A stretch of DNA of 64,000 nucleotides, from assembly GCA_015066105.1 (NCBI GenBank), contig SVOY01000001.1:310001-374000 (forward strand), in the 5' to 3' direction. Positions 54,418 to 62,851 of this stretch are shown one piece after another. The notes beneath the pieces were generated by a model, which saw nothing but the letters and a program-made list of their open reading frames with translations, made no database searches and was not told the origin of the DNA. The stretch comes from Oscillospiraceae bacterium. GTDB lineage: Bacteria; Bacillota; Clostridia; Oscillospirales; Acutalibacteraceae. The translations under genes and the position numbers were made by a program. Within the stretch, counting starts at the first letter, position 1; each line of letters opens with the position of its first letter.

Positions 54418-55534
54418 ACGTAAATATCATATAATCATTGGTTCAAAAGCTTTTTTTGATGAAATGTTGACTGATTTCTCTGAAGAAGATGATGTGGCTA
54501 CTTTTTTAGAGTTAGTCAAGCTTTCAGATGCTTCTAAAAATAGCCGTTATCCTTTTGAAGACTATGCAGAAAAATTAGTTATTAAAAATAACAATTATCA
54601 TGGTATTGTTGATGCTGCGCATGACCGATTGGGGCCGTTAATTGAAGATTTAACAACAGATGATGCTGAAATTTATGTGCACAATCCACCAAGAATTCTT
54701 AAGGAGTATCTAGAAGACCAGTATAAGCGTTCAATTATTGAACTTGATATTTCTTGCGAAAAATATAAAATGCAACGTGACACAACATTATTTGCTGAAA
54801 ATATTAAGAACATATCTTCGAATATATTTGGTCAACAAAGAGCTATTGAAGAAGTAAGTAAAAGCCTTTGGTATCTTACTACTGTAAAAAGAGAAAAACC
54901 ATATGTTATTATGCTTTATGGTAATAGTAGTCTTGGTAAAACTGAGTTGGTAAAAGAAGTATCAAAAAAATTCTTTGATGGGAAATCTTTAGAAAAGCAT
55001 TTATCTATGTTTAAAAATAATAATTATTCTGAATATTTTTTTGGAGATGCACCTAACCGTAGGAGCCTCGGCTTTGACCTGTTGGAACGTGAATCTAACT
55101 TGATTTTCTTTGACGAATTAGATAAATGCCCTGAACACTTTTTTTCAGCATTTTATACTTTGTTTGATAACACTATGTTTAAAGATGCTACATATGATGT
55201 GGATGTTTCAGGTATAGTCATTTTCCTTACATCTAACTATCAAACAGAAGAGGAAATGAAAAAACAATTAGGACTTCCAATTTTTTATCGAATAGATAAA
55301 ATGATTCATTTTAACGACTTTGATCATTCTACAATATATGAAATAGTAAAAAATGAAATAGAAGCAAGAGAAGGTGAGTACAAAGATAAACTGACTTCAG
55401 AAATGGTGTATGCTGCTGTAAGTCCATTTATTTCGACAAGCGGAGAAAATGCCAGAACCATTAAATATAAGGTTCAACAAGTTATAGAAGAATTATTATT
55501 CCAAGAAGTTGTGAAAGAACTATTGCAACAGTGA
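54407..55534 (+). CDS. AAA+ ATPase (ClpA/B-like core)
   Basis: LYGNSSLGKTELVKEV Walker A, NLIFFDELDKCPEHFFSAFYTLFD Walker B, IVIFLTSNYQTEEEM sensor-1; overlaps the upstream gene by 11 nt. Confidence 0.85.
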   Translation: MEDKRKYHIIIGSKAFFDEMLTDFSEEDDVATFLELVKLSDASKNSRYPFEDYAEKLVIKNNNYHGIVDAAHDRLGPLIEDLTTDDAEIYVHNPPRILKEYLEDQYKRSIIELDISCEKYKMQRDTTLFAENIKNISSNIFGQQRAIEEVSKSLWYLTTVKREKPYVIMLYGNSSLGKTELVKEVSKKFFDGKSLEKHLSMFKNNNYSEYFFGDAPNRRSLGFDLLERESNLIFFDELDKCPEHFFSAFYTLFDNTMFKDATYDVDVSGIVIFLTSNYQTEEEMKKQLGLPIFYRIDKMIHFNDFDHSTIYEIVKNEIEAREGEYKDKLTSEMVYAAVSPFISTSGENARTIKYKVQQVIEELLFQEVVKELLQQ

Positions 55535-55787
55535 TTATAATAAAGTGACACGGAACAACTTTATCCCTTTAAAGTATTGACATCTCATTTTATATGTGCT
55601 ACAATTCATTTGCAATAGTAAAACAACAGAGCTTAAAGTGGCCCCAAAATCCACTCGGGGGGAGTGTTTGTCTCTCGTGATACTGTCCGTGATGCGATAT
55701 TGTGATACCATATCTTAAAAGGGCAGTTTTGACCCCTCTGAAGCCCCTGTTTTACAGCGTTTTTTAACAAATTTTTGCAAAACTAAG

Positions 55788-55800
55788 TGAGTGGGAATAA
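55788..55800 (+). repeat. Right attachment core of element 1 / left core of element 2 (TGAGTGGGAATAA)
   Basis: Exact copy of 38530-38542. Confidence 0.85.
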
Positions 55801-55964
55801 TAAAAACACAGCCGAGAACCCAGACAGCATAAGGGTTTTCGGCTTTTTACTTCTCGTTTTGATAACGGTTTGATAACACCTTTAATCACCCTGGTTATTG
55901 TGTGTCAACACTGGCTTGCAGGTAAAGAGTAATCTTTACAGGCTTATAAGTATTCTATATAACT

Positions 55965-56003
55965 AAATCCCTTACAGATGAAAAAATCATCAGTAAGGGA
56001 TTT
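55965..56003. terminator. Bidirectional terminator
   Basis: AATCCCTTACAGATGAAAAAATCATCAGTAAGGGATTTTT. Confidence 0.75.
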
Positions 56004-56010
56004 TTCGCGT

Positions 56011-56520
56011 TTATTTATATAAATCGAGAAAAGCATCGCTAATCCATTGAGGGGGAGTCTTAACCCATTTCTGAGCTTCGTCAAATTTGGGGAAGTTGTA
56101 TCTCCATTGATCATATTCATCTTTGCTTATCTCATCATTATTGTATTTTTGAGATTGTTCAGCCCAAGCAGAGATTGATTTTTCAATAGAAGAACTTGCG
56201 GGTTTGTTATTATCAATAGTTAAGCATACTTTTCCGTCGAAGAATTCAGCCTTGAATCCGTAAATATCTTCAAGAGCAAAAAGTGTATGCATAAGACCTT
56301 GCTCATCTTCGATGTTTGGTACATTCAGAGCAAGAGGGGAAATATCAAAAATTCCTGCAAGTGTTTGAGTTAATTCAGCCTTCGGCGTTCTTGTGCCAGA
56401 TTCATATTGAGCCATACGGATATCAGCTGTCTTTTCGTCAAAGCCTGCTAACATACCAAGATACTTTTGAGTAAAACCTTTTAAATTACGCATAAAGCGA
56501 ATTCTTTCGCCGATTGCCAT
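56011..56520 (-). CDS. XRE-family repressor-like regulator
   Basis: GERIRFMRNLKGFTQKYLGMLAGFDEKTADIRMAQYESGTRTPKAELTQTLAGIF; divergent from xis/int. Confidence 0.85.
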   Translation of the reverse strand: MAIGERIRFMRNLKGFTQKYLGMLAGFDEKTADIRMAQYESGTRTPKAELTQTLAGIFDISPLALNVPNIEDEQGLMHTLFALEDIYGFKAEFFDGKVCLTIDNNKPASSSIEKSISAWAEQSQKYNNDEISKDEYDQWRYNFPKFDEAQKWVKTPPQWISDAFLDLYK

Positions 56521-56555
56521 ATTTATCACTCCTAATATGTATTACATCTTGAATA

Positions 56556-56679
56556 TTAACATATATGTTTAAGTTTGTCAAGACAATATAAACAAATAAG
56601 TTTAAGATAAATAATTGGAGGGGGGTTGACATAAACAAAAAAGTTTAGTATAATACAGATAGTTAAACAAAATAGTTTA
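56556..56679. promoter_or_regulatory. Four palindromic operators, consensus TAAAC-N6-GTTTA
   Basis: 56556-56571 TTAACATATATGTTTA; 56589-56604 TAAACAAATAAGTTTA; 56632-56647 TAAACAAAAAAGTTTA; 56664-56679 TAAACAAAATAGTTTA. Confidence 0.88.
56626..56654 (+). promoter_or_regulatory. Consensus promoter of xis/int with operator in the spacer
   Basis: TTGACA-N17-TATAAT; the spacer contains TAAACAAAAAAGTTTA. Confidence 0.88.
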
Positions 56680-56709
56680 ATAAAGTAAATGAGGAAAGGA
56701 GGAAAATAT

Positions 56710-56898
56710 ATGACACAACCTAAAATATTACGAGCGAAAGATGTAGCAGAGGAACTTAAGATATCAGAATCTACTGCTTATAAATTGATAAAACAACTTA
56801 ATAAAGAATTAAGTGCAAAAGGTTATATAACTTTCGCAGGCAGAGTCAGCAGCAAATACTTTTATGAGAAAATATACGGCACATCAGAAAAGGAGTGA
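56710..56898 (+). CDS. Excisionase-like small HTH protein
   Basis: TQPKILRAKDVAEELKISESTAYKLIKQLNKELSAKGYITFAGRVSSKYF; paralogue of 39531-39713. Confidence 0.75.
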   Translation: MTQPKILRAKDVAEELKISESTAYKLIKQLNKELSAKGYITFAGRVSSKYFYEKIYGTSEKE

Positions 56899-56903
56899 TT
56901 TAA

Positions 56904-57980
56904 TTGGCTGTATTTAAAAACAAGGACAATGGCAGTTGGTATGTAATGACAAGATATACTGACTGGAAAGGGGAGCGAAAGCAAAAATGTAAGCGTGGTT
57001 TCGCTACCAAAAAGGAAGCAACAGAGTGGGAACGCATCTTTCATATGCAGAAAGCATCAGATTTGGATATGCCGTTTGAAGCATTTGTAGAATTGTATAT
57101 CAATGATATGAAATCAAGACTCAAGGAAAATACTTGGCTTACAAAAGAGCATATTATCAGAACAAAAATACTTCCGTACTTTGCAGAAAAAAAGATAAAT
57201 GAAATTTCTGCGAAAAATGTGATTGCTTGGCAGAATGAGTTGTTGGCTTTCAGAGATGAAAAGCATAAGTCCTATTCTCCAACCTATCTCAAAACGCTTC
57301 ACAATCAACTCAGTGCAATATTTAACCATGCGGTCAGGTTCTACGATTTGAATTCAAATCCGGCTGCAAAGGCAGGAAATATGGGGACTGAACAACACAA
57401 AGAAATGCTTTTCTGGACAAAGGATGAGTACGAAAAATTTGCAGAAGTGATGATGGATAAACCGGTATCATATTACGCGTTTGAAATGCTTTACTGGTGC
57501 GGCATCAGATTAGGTGAACTGTTAGCATTAACTCCGGCAGATTTTGATTTCAAAAACAGCACGGTAAGGATTAATAAATCTTATCAGCGACTGAAAGGTG
57601 AGGATGTTATTACAACACCCAAGACAAAGAAAAGTAACCGTACCATTAAGATGTCAAAGTTTCTCTGCGAAGAAATGCAGGAGTATATCAGTATGATTTA
57701 CGGAGTGAAGAAAACTGATAGAATTTTCACAATAACAAAAAGTTATTTGCATCACGAAATGGACAGAGGCTCAAAGGAAGCGGGTGTAAAAAGAATCAGA
57801 ATTCATGACCTTCGTCACAGTCATATTAGCTTACTGATTGATATGGGATTTTCCGCAGTAGCGATTGCAGATAGGGTAGGACATGAAAGTATTGAAATTA
57901 CTTTCAGATATGCTCATCTGTTTCCTTCAAAACAAAATGAAATGGCGGACAAACTTGATTTTGAAAGGGTGGGTGCATAA
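56904..57980 (+). CDS. Tyrosine recombinase (element 2 integrase)
   Basis: HDLRHSHISLLIDMG, VGHESIEITFRYAHL; clearly homologous to 39732-40802 but diverged. Confidence 0.93.
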   Translation: MAVFKNKDNGSWYVMTRYTDWKGERKQKCKRGFATKKEATEWERIFHMQKASDLDMPFEAFVELYINDMKSRLKENTWLTKEHIIRTKILPYFAEKKINEISAKNVIAWQNELLAFRDEKHKSYSPTYLKTLHNQLSAIFNHAVRFYDLNSNPAAKAGNMGTEQHKEMLFWTKDEYEKFAEVMMDKPVSYYAFEMLYWCGIRLGELLALTPADFDFKNSTVRINKSYQRLKGEDVITTPKTKKSNRTIKMSKFLCEEMQEYISMIYGVKKTDRIFTITKSYLHHEMDRGSKEAGVKRIRIHDLRHSHISLLIDMGFSAVAIADRVGHESIEITFRYAHLFPSKQNEMADKLDFERVGA

Positions 57981-58315
57981 TGTCAGCAAAAAATTATGAT
58001 GACCATAACCGTTGGCGAAATAAAACAGTAGCATTCAGAATGTCACCCGAAGAAGCAGAACAGCTTGATAAGTTTGTCAAAATTTCAGGGTACACAAAGC
58101 AAGACTATCTGATTAAAAGAGCTCTACAACAAGAGATAAAAGTTGTGGGTAATCCGAGAGTGTATAAAGCACTTAAAATTCAAATGTCAGAGATTTATTC
58201 AGAGCTTAAGAGATTTGAAAAGTGCGAAGATATTACAGAAGAATTTCTCGATGTTCTCGACCATATAGCAACTCTTTTGGAAGGTCTGAAAGGAGCTGGT
58301 GCGATTGGAAGATAA
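57980..58315 (+). CDS. MobC-like mobilization accessory protein
   Basis: FRMSPEEAEQLDKFVKISGYTKQDYLIKRALQQE. Confidence 0.7.
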   Translation: MSAKNYDDHNRWRNKTVAFRMSPEEAEQLDKFVKISGYTKQDYLIKRALQQEIKVVGNPRVYKALKIQMSEIYSELKRFEKCEDITEEFLDVLDHIATLLEGLKGAGAIGR

Positions 58316-59444
58316 AAAGAAAATGACTACTCTTAACTCATCTGTTGGCGCAGATGAAGAGCAGTCACCATCAAAAAACTGTAATGATAGTATAACCGAA
58401 ACTGAAGAGTATTTCAATAGTTTTGATGAAATTAAAAATAAAATGATGCGGCTTTCAAATCCGTATTTGCTCAACACAGTAACAATGTCAGAACTTTATG
58501 ATTCGGTTTACTCAGGTCTTCCGGCAATCATTGATAACCTGCTTTATCCCGGTCTCTATCTCTTCGCAGGCGGAGCAAAGATAGGCAAAAGTTTTCTGAT
58601 GATTCAACTCGCTTACCACATCAGTACGGGTACTCCATTCTGGGGTTACCCGTGCCGCAAAGGAAAAGTTTTGTATCTTGCTTTGGAAGATAATCACAGA
58701 AGATAGCAGGCTCGTTCTTACCGAATGTTCGGAACAGAAAGTACAGATAAACTTTTCTTTTCTGTGTCGGCAGGCAAGATAAACAAAGAACTTGACGAGC
58801 AGTTAAGTAACTTTATGCAAGAGAATCCCGAAACAAATTTAATCATAATTGACACTTTGCAAAAAGTAAGGGAAGAAGGCGGAGATGGTTACAGTTACTC
58901 AAACGATTATCAAATCATTGGAAGATTAAAAAGTTTTGCCGATAGTTACGGGATATGTGTATTGATTGTTCATCACACAAGAAAAGAAAAAGCTGAAGAT
59001 ATTTTTGAAATGATATCAGGAACAACAGGACTATTCGGCGCAGCGGACGGAGCGTTTGTAATGCAGAAAGAAAAGAGAACCAGTAACTCTGCAACACTTG
59101 AAATTGTGGGCAGAGACCAACCCGACCAAAGGTTTAAGTTGATACGCAACATTGAAACCTTGGCTTGGGAATTGGAAAGCTCTGAGAATGAATTGTGGAA
59201 CGAACCAAAAGAACCATTACTCGAATTGATTTCAAAATTTATTACTGAAACCAACAAGGAATGGAACGGAACACCCACACAGTTAGTCGAAGAATTAGAC
59301 GTTGACATAAAACCAAACACACTCACGATGAAATTAAATGTCAGCGCAAACCAGCTGATGAATGAGTACAACATACGATATTCAAGCAGCCGAAGTCACA
59401 GCGGAAGGCGAGTAAGTTTTGAACTGATTGAGCCTGAAGTGTGA
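58299..59444 (+). pseudogene. RepA-like AAA ATPase interrupted by one in-frame TAG (58704-58706)
   Basis: ORFs 58299-58706 and 58725-59444 share a frame and align end-to-end with 41120-42265; LEDNHRR*QARSYRMFGTE vs LEDDYSRLQKRLYRMFGTE. Confidence 0.85.
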
Positions 59445-59514
59445 CGATGGTGACGGTCGTGACGATGAATAAGGGGTGCTCTAAACATCGTCACCATCGA
59501 CACGACCGTCACGG
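59441..59514. repeat. 9-bp-periodic GTGAC-N4 / inverted partner (element 2 equivalent)
   Basis: GTGACGATGGTGACGGTCGTGACGATG ... CATCGTCACCATCGACACGACCGTCACGG. Confidence 0.75.
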
Positions 59515-59552
59515 AAAACTGCATATTGATGGAAACAAATATGCAGTTTTTG

Positions 59553-59630
59553 ACCCCGTAGGGCGCAATAGCATCTTTTGAATACTCAAGTAGTCAAAAG
59601 TGCTTTTGCGTTACTCTTGACAAGAGTAAC
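59553..59630. other. Candidate oriT of element 2
   Basis: ACCCCGTAGGGCGCAATAGC plus GTTACTCTTG-A-CAAGAGTAAC, as in element 1. Confidence 0.6.
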
Positions 59631-59704
59631 AGAACCCTTTATAAGGTTTGTAGATTTTAAAAGACGAAAGGCAAGGTGGTTCTATAAGAAGAACGATAAG
59701 CGTA

Positions 59705-60862
59705 ATGGTAGGCAAAGGCTCGGTCAATCACAACAGCAGAGAGTTCAATGCAAAGAACACAGACCCGCAAAGAACTCATCTGAACACCGAGTACTGCAAT
59801 ATAGATATAAAAGAAGTGTATCACTATTTGTTTGACGATGCACTTGAAACATATAACGAAAAACAAAAACGAGCCGACAGAAGAATCGAAAACTATTACG
59901 AGAAAATCAGAACAGGCAGACAGGAAAAACTTTTTCACGAAATCATAATTCAGATTGGTAACTGCGAAGACACCAACGCAAAAACTCCCGAGGGTGAGCT
60001 TGCTGAAAGAATACTCGATGAGTACTACCGTGAGTTTCAGAAACGAAATCCCTACTTGTATGTTTTCTCTGCTCATCTTCATATGGACGAAGCAACTCCG
60101 CATCTACACATTGACTTTGTGCCGTTCACTACTGAAAGCAAACGAGGACTTGATACACGAGTGTCACTCAAGCAAGCTCTTGCTAACCAAGGCTTCATCG
60201 GAAAGTCACGACAAGAAACAGAATGGAGCTTGTGGGTTGAAAGCGAAAAGAAAGCTCTCGAAGAAGTTATGAAGCGTCACAGCGTTCAGTGGGAGAAGAA
60301 GGGGACACACGAAAAGCATTTGTCAGTTTATGATTACGAAAAGAAAATGCGTAAGCAAGAGGTTGAAGAACTCACACAACAGACAGAGGAACTCAATGTC
60401 AAGGTCGAAGAGCTGACAGCAAAGTACGAAACACTTGCGAAGTATGAAACAGACATAGACGGACTGACAGAAGATTTCTATGAGCAGGATGAATTCAAAT
60501 TGCCTGACCCTCCGCCACTGATGACTGCTAAAACTTACAAGACAAAATTCATTGAGCCCCTTTTTAATAAGCTGATTGGTCTTGTGAAAGAATTGGCAAA
60601 GCAGTGTATGGAGCTTCAATCCCGAGTGTTCGGCTTGAAGATAGGAGCAGGACTTGATAAAAGAAAAGTGAATGAACTCTATAAGGATAACGATTACCTA
60701 CGTGAAGAAAATCAAGAGCTTGTCGGAGATGTACTGAAGTTCAGACTGCTAAGAAAAGTTTTCGGTGATGAAGAGGTTGAAAAGCTCGTTGATAAAGCAA
60801 CGGAGCTTGAAAGAGAAAGCCGCAGGGCTCGTAATCGTAATCGCAGCGGTTGGGAGCGATAA
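59705..60862 (+). CDS. Relaxase, Mob_Pre / MOBV-like
   Basis: 385 aa; differs from the element 1 relaxase at about 19 positions by eye. Confidence 0.9.
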   Translation: MVGKGSVNHNSREFNAKNTDPQRTHLNTEYCNIDIKEVYHYLFDDALETYNEKQKRADRRIENYYEKIRTGRQEKLFHEIIIQIGNCEDTNAKTPEGELAERILDEYYREFQKRNPYLYVFSAHLHMDEATPHLHIDFVPFTTESKRGLDTRVSLKQALANQGFIGKSRQETEWSLWVESEKKALEEVMKRHSVQWEKKGTHEKHLSVYDYEKKMRKQEVEELTQQTEELNVKVEELTAKYETLAKYETDIDGLTEDFYEQDEFKLPDPPPLMTAKTYKTKFIEPLFNKLIGLVKELAKQCMELQSRVFGLKIGAGLDKRKVNELYKDNDYLREENQELVGDVLKFRLLRKVFGDEEVEKLVDKATELERESRRARNRNRSGWER

Positions 60863-60944
60863 AATGAAAAGCGCGGAGCTGTTTTAAATGGCTTTTAGAA
60901 CAGCTCTGTAATATAAAAAATTAAAGAAAGATGAGGACAAAATT

Positions 60945-61331
60945 ATGAATTTACCCAAGTACAAAACAGACGAAAGAACAGGAATAAAGTACGAACTGAT
61001 AGGTGATTATTATTTCATCGAAGGTGATGGTGAAGAACCTGAAGACAACCGACCAATCGGCAGATGGGGTAGAATGCACGAAGATTATCTCAAGAAAAAC
61101 AAAAGACACGTATTTGATTCAATGCTTATGAGTGGTAAACTGCATTCTTACCTTGCCGACATAGACGAGCAAGCTCGTGATATGTTTGATAATCTTGTTG
61201 AACAGATTAAAGAAAGCGAAGGTATCACCGAAGAATTAAAAGAACAAGACCAATGGGAATGGGTGCAGAGAATGGAAAACATTCAGCAAAGCGTAAGGGA
61301 GATTGTATGCAGTGAGTTGATATATGTTTGA
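60945..61331 (+). CDS. TnpV-like small protein
   Basis: Resembles 43984-44334. Confidence 0.55.
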   Translation: MNLPKYKTDERTGIKYELIGDYYFIEGDGEEPEDNRPIGRWGRMHEDYLKKNKRHVFDSMLMSGKLHSYLADIDEQARDMFDNLVEQIKESEGITEELKEQDQWEWVQRMENIQQSVREIVCSELIYV

Positions 61332-61335
61332 ACAG

Positions 61336-61367
61336 AAAAAGCACAACCGGTTTATTATCGGTTGTGC
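61336..61367 (-). terminator. Hairpin GCACAACCG...CGGTTGTGC, T tract on the minus strand
   Basis: Stem 61341-61349/61359-61367; AAAAA at 61336-61340 gives TTTTT on the minus strand. Confidence 0.7.
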
Positions 61368-61382
61368 TTAAATGGTCAAATT

Positions 61383-61403
61383 TTTCGTAGAACATCAAAT
61401 TCT
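61383..61403 (+). repeat. Left 21-bp inverted repeat (IRL) of putative invertible segment
   Basis: TTTCGTAGAACATCAAATTCT, exact reverse complement of 62791-62811. Confidence 0.93.
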
Positions 61404-61460
61404 TGGAAATAATACTGAAAATACTTAGATTATTTGAATTTAATGAAAACATTGACCATT

Positions 61461-62603
61461 TTAATGACCACAAAAAGAAGTCATTGTTTCCAACTGCTTT
61501 CTCTTAAGTTCCACAGAAGAGTGAACATAAATATTTAAAGTAATATTTACATTGGAATGACCCAATATTTCACTCAAAGTTTTTACATCCATTCCTGATT
61601 CAATACATCTTGTAGCAAATGTGTGCCTTAGAGTATGATAGTTAATATCTCTGACTCCGCATTCTTTTAAATATTTATGAAAAGCGTACTGGTAAGTTCT
61701 TGGATCTGTATATGGATAAATGTTTCCTTGCAAAAGAAATTCACTTGCAGAGTTTCTTCTATTTAAAAGAATTCCATACAGTATTTCCGGTATAGGTATT
61801 ATGCGGTTTGATGAAAATGTTTTTGCTTCACTTATTTGCAGTTTAGTTTTTGAACTGGAAAAAGCATTATCAATGGGCGTAATACGACTTACAGTATGTC
61901 TTACGTGTATAGTCTTCTCTTCAAAATCTATGTCTTCCCATTTAAGTGCACATACTTCGCCTATTCTTAAACCTGTGTATAGTGACAAAAGAACACCTAA
62001 TTTTTTATCATTTAAGTTTTTATTAATATACTTTTCAAGAATAAGCTGTTCACTTACAGACAACACATCCAATTTCGTTGCTTTATTCTTGGTTGGTTTG
62101 CTTATTTCACCAATAATTAAATTACAAAAACCTTCCTGTGCCGCAAATTTTAAACTTGAATTCAAAATAAAGGAAATAGTTTTGACATAACTCGATGACA
62201 ATCCACCTTTACCGTCAAGTCTGCCGTTTTCCGTCTTTTTATATAAGAATTTATTTATATAAACAGCAGTTATGCTTTTGATTTTCACCGAACCTATATC
62301 AGGTATAATGTGTGTATCAATAAGCCTTTTATATTTGGAACAGGTTTGCTCCCGTAGGTTTAAACGATTATTATCTAACCATAAATAAAGCACTTCGCGT
62401 AAAGAGATATCGCTATCTTTTTCAGGAAGTGCGTTTGTTATTATTGCTTGTTTTTTCTCTATAAGTTTTCTTTTTACATCCAAATATGATTTTGAATACA
62501 CAGAACCATATTTCGCTTTACCTGTTAAATCATACTCTTTGATATATCTACCCTCCCATCTTCCATCCTTTCTTTTATGAATGTTCTCACCGCGTCTGGA
62601 CAT
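61461..62603 (-). CDS. Tyrosine recombinase inside the inverted-repeat-bounded segment
   Basis: YHTLRHTFATRCIESGMDVKTLSEILGHSNVNITLNIYVH; start placed at MSRRGENIHKRKDGRWEGRY behind AGGAGG. Confidence 0.92.
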   Translation of the reverse strand: MSRRGENIHKRKDGRWEGRYIKEYDLTGKAKYGSVYSKSYLDVKRKLIEKKQAIITNALPEKDSDISLREVLYLWLDNNRLNLREQTCSKYKRLIDTHIIPDIGSVKIKSITAVYINKFLYKKTENGRLDGKGGLSSSYVKTISFILNSSLKFAAQEGFCNLIIGEISKPTKNKATKLDVLSVSEQLILEKYINKNLNDKKLGVLLSLYTGLRIGEVCALKWEDIDFEEKTIHVRHTVSRITPIDNAFSSSKTKLQISEAKTFSSNRIIPIPEILYGILLNRRNSASEFLLQGNIYPYTDPRTYQYAFHKYLKECGVRDINYHTLRHTFATRCIESGMDVKTLSEILGHSNVNITLNIYVHSSVELKRKQLETMTSFCGH

Positions 62604-62740
62604 ATTTATTTTCCTCCTTTTGACCATTATTTTGACCATTATAAAATTCGAGTACATATAGGATAATACAAAAAAACTTAAAACTTTTTATCATTAATAT
62701 ACAAATTTAAACATATACCGATTTTTTACTCTCATTTTAC

Positions 62741-62769
62741 TTGACTTAATTAAATAAAAAGTTTATCAT
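62741..62769 (+). promoter_or_regulatory. Outward promoter in the invertible segment (TTGACT-N17-TATCAT)
   Basis: Between the recombinase start and IRR, pointing to the FHA gene. Confidence 0.65.
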
Positions 62770-62790
62770 AAAGTGGTATATTTATATCTT

Positions 62791-62811
62791 AGAATTTGAT
62801 GTTCTACGAAA
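62791..62811 (-). repeat. Right 21-bp inverted repeat (IRR)
   Basis: AGAATTTGATGTTCTACGAAA. Confidence 0.93.
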
Positions 62812-62851
62812 GTATTTTAGTTTTGTATGTAGATATAAGCGAGGGATAGAT

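Larger units (their letters stand above)
38543..55800 (+). mobile_element. Integrative mobilizable element 1 (~17.3 kb) inserted at guaA, carrying defence cargo
   Basis: Bounded by the 13-bp repeat; xis-int at the left end, mobC-repA-relaxase module, then restriction/HEPN/AAA cargo. Confidence 0.85.
55801..61380 (+). mobile_element. Integrative mobilizable element 2 (tandem); right boundary not determined
   Basis: Left end resembles that of element 1; repressor, xis, int, mobC, repA (interrupted), relaxase in the same order. No exact att core found downstream in the window. Confidence 0.7.

Noticed and set aside
58704-58706. TAG recoding (stop reassignment) in element 2
   Set aside because: Single occurrence, replaces Leu in the homologue; a nonsense mutation or sequencing error is simpler.
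61461-62603. Third recombinase as the integrase of a third guaA element
   Set aside because: It is bracketed by exact inverted (not direct) repeats, points the opposite way and has no att core beside it; inversion is the better model, although not proven.
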